From an uncultured Alphaproteobacteria bacterium (GTDB lineage Bacteria > Pseudomonadota > Alphaproteobacteria > GCA-2731375), in the NCBI GenBank assembly GCA_951812805.1, contig CATOSZ010000003.1, positions 62,001 to 126,000 on the forward strand: a stretch of 64,000 bases of DNA, in the 5' to 3' direction. A program made the position numbers and the translations under genes. This document shows positions 60,932 through 64,000 of this stretch, piece after piece. Below the pieces are notes generated by a model. That model was not told the origin of the DNA, did no database searches, and was given only the letters and a program-made list of their open reading frames with translations. Each line of letters opens with the position of its first letter. The stretch's first letter is position 1.

Positions 60932-61612
60932 TTAGGCGCCCTTGGGCAGCAGGTCAAGCACCTGGGCGAGGCGTCGCCGGGTCTCGCCATCGCCGATGCC
61001 GTCGACGCGGGCGGGCCGCCAGTGGCGCTGAAAGGCGACCAGGGTCGGACGAAGGCCGGCGCCGGCGACGTCGTAGCCGAGCCGCGCCAACCCCTCGGGC
61101 AATGAGATCTCGATCCCCCGGCCGTCGTCCACGGGCCAAAGGCCGATGCCGGCCTCCGCCAGGGCGCGCCAATCGAACCGCTCCCCCGGATCGGCCTTGC
61201 GGCGGGGGGCGATGTCGGCGTGGCCGAGGACCCTATGCGCCGGAACGGCATGTCGCGCGACGATGCCGCCCGCGAGCTCGATCAGCGACGACATCTGCGC
61301 CGCGGGAAAATCCCGGTAGCCGAGGCCATGACCCGGATTGGCCAATTCGACGCCAATCGAGCAGGAGTTGACGTCACTTTCTCCCGCCCAACAGGAAAAT
61401 CCGGCGTGCCAGGCCCGGCGATCCTCGTCGACCAGTTGGTAGACGACGCCCGCCTCGTCGATCAGGTAGTGCGCGCTCACCGCGGCGGCGGGATCGCGCA
61501 GCCGGGCCAGCGCCGCCTCGGCGTCGGCCATGCCGGTGTAGTGCAGCACCAGCATGTCGACGGCGCGATTTCCCCGCCGGGGCCCGTGGTTCGGCGATGG
61601 CGCCCGGCGCAT
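60932..61612 (-). CDS. ampD: 1,6-anhydro-MurNAc-L-alanine amidase AmpD-like
   Basis: A 226-residue amidase_2 zinc enzyme that cleaves muropeptides in wall recycling. Zinc and active-site residues are visible in DMLVLHYTG (His) and RVLGHADIAPRRKADPG (His, Asp), with a peptidoglycan-binding-like C-terminal part. ATG 61612 is adopted; a GTG two codons earlier is possible. No signal peptide, consistent with cytoplasmic recycling. Confidence 0.88.
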   Translation of the reverse strand: MRRAPSPNHGPRRGNRAVDMLVLHYTGMADAEAALARLRDPAAAVSAHYLIDEAGVVYQLVDEDRRAWHAGFSCWAGESDVNSCSIGVELANPGHGLGYRDFPAAQMSSLIELAGGIVARHAVPAHRVLGHADIAPRRKADPGERFDWRALAEAGIGLWPVDDGRGIEISLPEGLARLGYDVAGAGLRPTLVAFQRHWRPARVDGIGDGETRRRLAQVLDLLPKGA

Positions 61613-61624
61613 GGTCACCGGCCT

Positions 61625-62338
61625 TCAGGTCAGGCCGCGTTGCTGGCGGATACGTTGATAGGCGTCGTTGATCTGCGCCAACTTCTCCGTGCCGAGCTTG
61701 ACGAACTCCTCCGGCAGGCCCTGGGCCATCAGCCGGTCGGGATGGTTTTCGCGCACCAGGGCCCGGTAGGCCGTGCGCACCTCGCCGTCCGCCGCATCGT
61801 GCGGCACGCCAAGCAGCACATAGGGATCCGTCGCCTCCGGCGGCAGGTGATGGGCGCGAATGCGGTTGAAGGCGAACTCGTCGAAACCGAAGATCGTGCC
61901 GACCTCCTGCAGGAAGGCAACTTCGTTCGGATGGACGACGCCGTCGGCCTTGGCGATGTGGAAGAGGCCGTGCAGCAGGTCCTCCAGCACGACCGGGTTG
62001 TCGCGGAACATGCGCGCGACCTGGCGGGCATAGGCCTCGTAGCCGGCGGCGTCTTTCCGGGCCATGTTGAAGACCCGGCCGACGTTCTTCATCTCCTCCG
62101 GCGGGACATGGAAGACCTCTTTGAAGGCCTCCACCTCGTCCTCGGTGACGACGCCGTCCGCCTTCGCCATTTTGGCGCCGAGCGCGATCACGGCGATGGT
62201 GAAGGCGACCTGATGGGTCCCCTCGCGCCCGGGCTCCGCCCGCCCGCCCCCACCGGCGAGCGCGCCCAACAGGTCGCCGATCGGCGTGTTGAGGGATAGA
62301 TCGGCGGCCCCCTTCAGAATCCGAGACCAGATACTCAT
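61625..62338 (-). CDS. TerB-DnaJ domain protein (DjlA-like)
   Basis: A 237-residue co-chaperone. A TerB-like helical domain (residues ~40-160, with ALGAKMAKADGVVTEDEVEAF) precedes a C-terminal J domain (DPYVLLGVPHDAADGEV, the HPD motif in NHPDRLMAQ). Resembles DjlA but lacks an obvious membrane helix. It would stimulate DnaK ATPase. It starts opposite the cyclase, with a ~105-bp divergent gap. Confidence 0.85.
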   Translation of the reverse strand: MSIWSRILKGAADLSLNTPIGDLLGALAGGGGRAEPGREGTHQVAFTIAVIALGAKMAKADGVVTEDEVEAFKEVFHVPPEEMKNVGRVFNMARKDAAGYEAYARQVARMFRDNPVVLEDLLHGLFHIAKADGVVHPNEVAFLQEVGTIFGFDEFAFNRIRAHHLPPEATDPYVLLGVPHDAADGEVRTAYRALVRENHPDRLMAQGLPEEFVKLGTEKLAQINDAYQRIRQQRGLT

Positions 62339-62444
62339 GTGTCGAGCCCATACATCGCCGGGCGACTGTACTCCCGGACGACGGTTATCGGAAGGGGCCG
62401 TAACCGCTTGAGCGATGGGGCCGCGCGGCTACACTGTGCGCGCC

Positions 62445-64000
62445 ATGACGAACGCTTCCCGCCACAGGCTCGCTGCCATTCTCGCCGCCGACGTCGTCGG
62501 CTACAGCCGCCTGATTTCCGCCGACGAGGCCGCGACCCTCGCCGCGATGCGCGCGCACCGGGCCGAACTGTGGGATCCCACGACGGAGGCCTTCGGCGGC
62601 CGCCTGGTCGGCACCGCGGGCGACAGCCGCCTCGTCGAGTTTCCGAGCGCGGTGGCCGCGGTCGAATGCGCCGCCGTCATCCAGCGGGCGATGCTCGAAC
62701 GCAACGCCGCCGTCCCCGAGGACCGGCGCATCCGGCTGCGCATCGGCGTCAACCTCGGCGAGGTCGTCGTCGACGGCGAGGATATCCACGGCGACGGCGT
62801 CAACGTCGCCGCCCGGCTCGAGGGCGAGGCAGAGGCCGATGGTATCTGCATCTCCGACGACGTGATGCGCCAGGTGCGCGGCCGGCTGGATCTGGCCTTT
62901 GTGGACGGCGGCACGCACCGGCTGAAGAATATCGATCGCGCCGTATCGCTCTGGCGGTGGCGGGAAGGTGGCGACGGGGCGGAAGACGGCGCACGACCGC
63001 GCGGCGAGGCAGAGGCCCCGGCCACCGACAGTGCCTTCGCCGCCCTGCTGGCCGCCATCACCCGACCGACGATCGCCGTGCTGCCGTTCACCAACATGAG
63101 CGCGAACCCGGAGCTCGACTTTTTCTGTGACGGTCTGACCGAGACACTGATCACCGACCTCTCCCGCTTGTCCCGGCTGGCGGTGGCGGCGCGCAATTCC
63201 AGCTTCGCCCTGAAGGGCCGGGCGCTCGATGCCCGCGAGGCGGGCGCCGCACTGTCCGTCCGCCATCTCATCGAAGGCGGCATCCAGGCCATGGGCAACC
63301 GCATCCGGGTCAACGTCCAGCTGATCGACACCACCAGCGGCGAGCATCTCTGGGCCGACCGGATCGACCGCGGCGCCGACGACCTGTTTTCCCTCCAGGA
63401 CGAGATCTGCAACCACGTCCTTGCCGAGGTCGATATCCTGATTTCCGCGGGCGAAACGGCGCGCGGACGCCACCGGGGCACCGACAACGCGGAGACCCGA
63501 AATCACCTCAACCGATCCGCGGTCGAGCACGCCATCTACAGCCCCGACAGCCTGGCCCGGGCGCAACAGCACACGGACAAGGCCGTCGCACTCGACCCGG
63601 ACTATCACGAGGCGATCAGCATGGCCGCCCTCATGCGGGCGGTCCGGGAACTGCACGGTTGGGCCGGCGAAGACGAAGACTTGTTGAACGAAGCGCTGGA
63701 CCTGGCGAATCGGGCGGTTCGCGCGCGGCCGGACGCGGGCAACGCGCGCGGCGTTCGGGGTTACGCGTACCTCGTGGCCGGCGCCTACGAGACGGCGATA
63801 TCCGACCTCGTCCGCGCCGTCGAGCTCGCCCCGAATTCAGGCGGCATCAGGGTAATTTATGCCCGCGCCCTGCTCGCCGTCGGGCGCATCGACGACGCCT
63901 ATGATCAGATCCTGCAGGCCGTCCGGATACAGCCCAACGTCTTTTCCTTTTCGCTGATCGTTCTGGGCGTCGTCTGCCTGGTGGGCGGGCGAACCGCCAA
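62445..64000 (+). CDS. Class III adenylate/guanylate cyclase with TPRs (runs off the window)
   Basis: At least 518 residues with no stop before the window end. The N-terminal class III cyclase domain has both metal Asp regions (ILAADVVGYSRL and VGTAGDSRLVEF) and RIGVNLGEVVVDGEDIHGDGVN. A central domain (RPTIAVLPFTNMSANPELDFF, FALKGRALDAREAG) is typical of the alphaproteobacterial cyclase-TPR group, and tetratricopeptide repeats begin near ALDPDYHEA. It makes a cyclic nucleotide; the sensing partner is unknown. Confidence 0.85.
   Translation, partial: MTNASRHRLAAILAADVVGYSRLISADEAATLAAMRAHRAELWDPTTEAFGGRLVGTAGDSRLVEFPSAVAAVECAAVIQRAMLERNAAVPEDRRIRLRIGVNLGEVVVDGEDIHGDGVNVAARLEGEAEADGICISDDVMRQVRGRLDLAFVDGGTHRLKNIDRAVSLWRWREGGDGAEDGARPRGEAEAPATDSAFAALLAAITRPTIAVLPFTNMSANPELDFFCDGLTETLITDLSRLSRLAVAARNSSFALKGRALDAREAGAALSVRHLIEGGIQAMGNRIRVNVQLIDTTSGEHLWADRIDRGADDLFSLQDEICNHVLAEVDILISAGETARGRHRGTDNAETRNHLNRSAVEHAIYSPDSLARAQQHTDKAVALDPDYHEAISMAALMRAVRELHGWAGEDEDLLNEALDLANRAVRARPDAGNARGVRGYAYLVAGAYETAISDLVRAVELAPNSGGIRVIYARALLAVGRIDDAYDQILQAVRIQPNVFSFSLIVLGVVCLVGGRTA

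Overview
The window is high-GC DNA (roughly two-thirds G+C, with strong third-position bias) and reads as an alphaproteobacterial chromosome, probably Rhodospirillales-like. The evidence is the rnpB-mraZ-rsmH-ftsL-ftsI-mur-ftsQAZ arrangement, an FtsZ with a long Pro/Ala/Glu-rich linker, a two-subunit 2-oxoacid:ferredoxin oxidoreductase of the aerobic type, and FNR/NnrR-type boxes. No tRNA, 5S/16S/23S rRNA or CRISPR array was seen.

Layout. 0.1-7.4 kb: metabolic and housekeeping genes (biotin-dependent carboxyltransferase, ThuA-like protein, ATP-grasp ligase, Nfu-type Fe-S carrier, cytochrome c, GST). They are interrupted at 2.8-3.6 kb by a low-GC insert bounded by palindromes and flanked by a ~283-bp direct duplication. 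7.4-15.4 kb: an accessory zone. A truncated nnrU runs into an IS21-family element (istAB), followed by an IS256-like relic, a long hairpin, and an IS21-type end fused to the 3' end of nosR, which has an FNR-type box upstream. A REP-type (RAYT) transposase element follows, with three internally deleted derivatives interleaved with two paralogous small zinc-ribbon membrane proteins. 15.4-22.8 kb: speB, pdeM, a gtrA gene split by a group II intron, a gmhA-like SIS gene, csp, uspA and an FG-GAP protein. 22.9-29.4 kb: an electron-transfer cluster (korA, korB, FprA-like reductase, an unusual eight-cysteine 2Fe-2S protein), then a receiver/HPt pair. 29.4-41.4 kb: catabolic and miscellaneous genes (deacetylase, pncA plus flavin monooxygenase, amidohydrolase, PEBP, HerA-like ATPase, acyl-CoA ligase, OmpH, PrpF/PrpB-like enzymes with DUF2889). 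41.4-60.3 kb: the complete dcw cell-wall and division operon on the minus strand, with translationally coupled genes and a set of 10-bp-phased MraZ boxes at its promoter. 60.5-64 kb: RNase P RNA, ampD, a TerB-DnaJ protein and the start of a class III adenylate cyclase with TPRs.

How the genes work together. The dcw genes make and polymerise lipid II and build the Z-ring. ampD recycles wall peptides. korAB, the reductase and the 2Fe-2S protein look like a low-potential electron-transfer unit. nosR and the nnrU fragment are traces of denitrification capacity disrupted by insertion sequences. The most unusual aspect is the repeat biology. Two separate palindrome/RAYT insertions lie between direct duplications of the neighbouring gene ends, and both carry AT-rich cargo genes.
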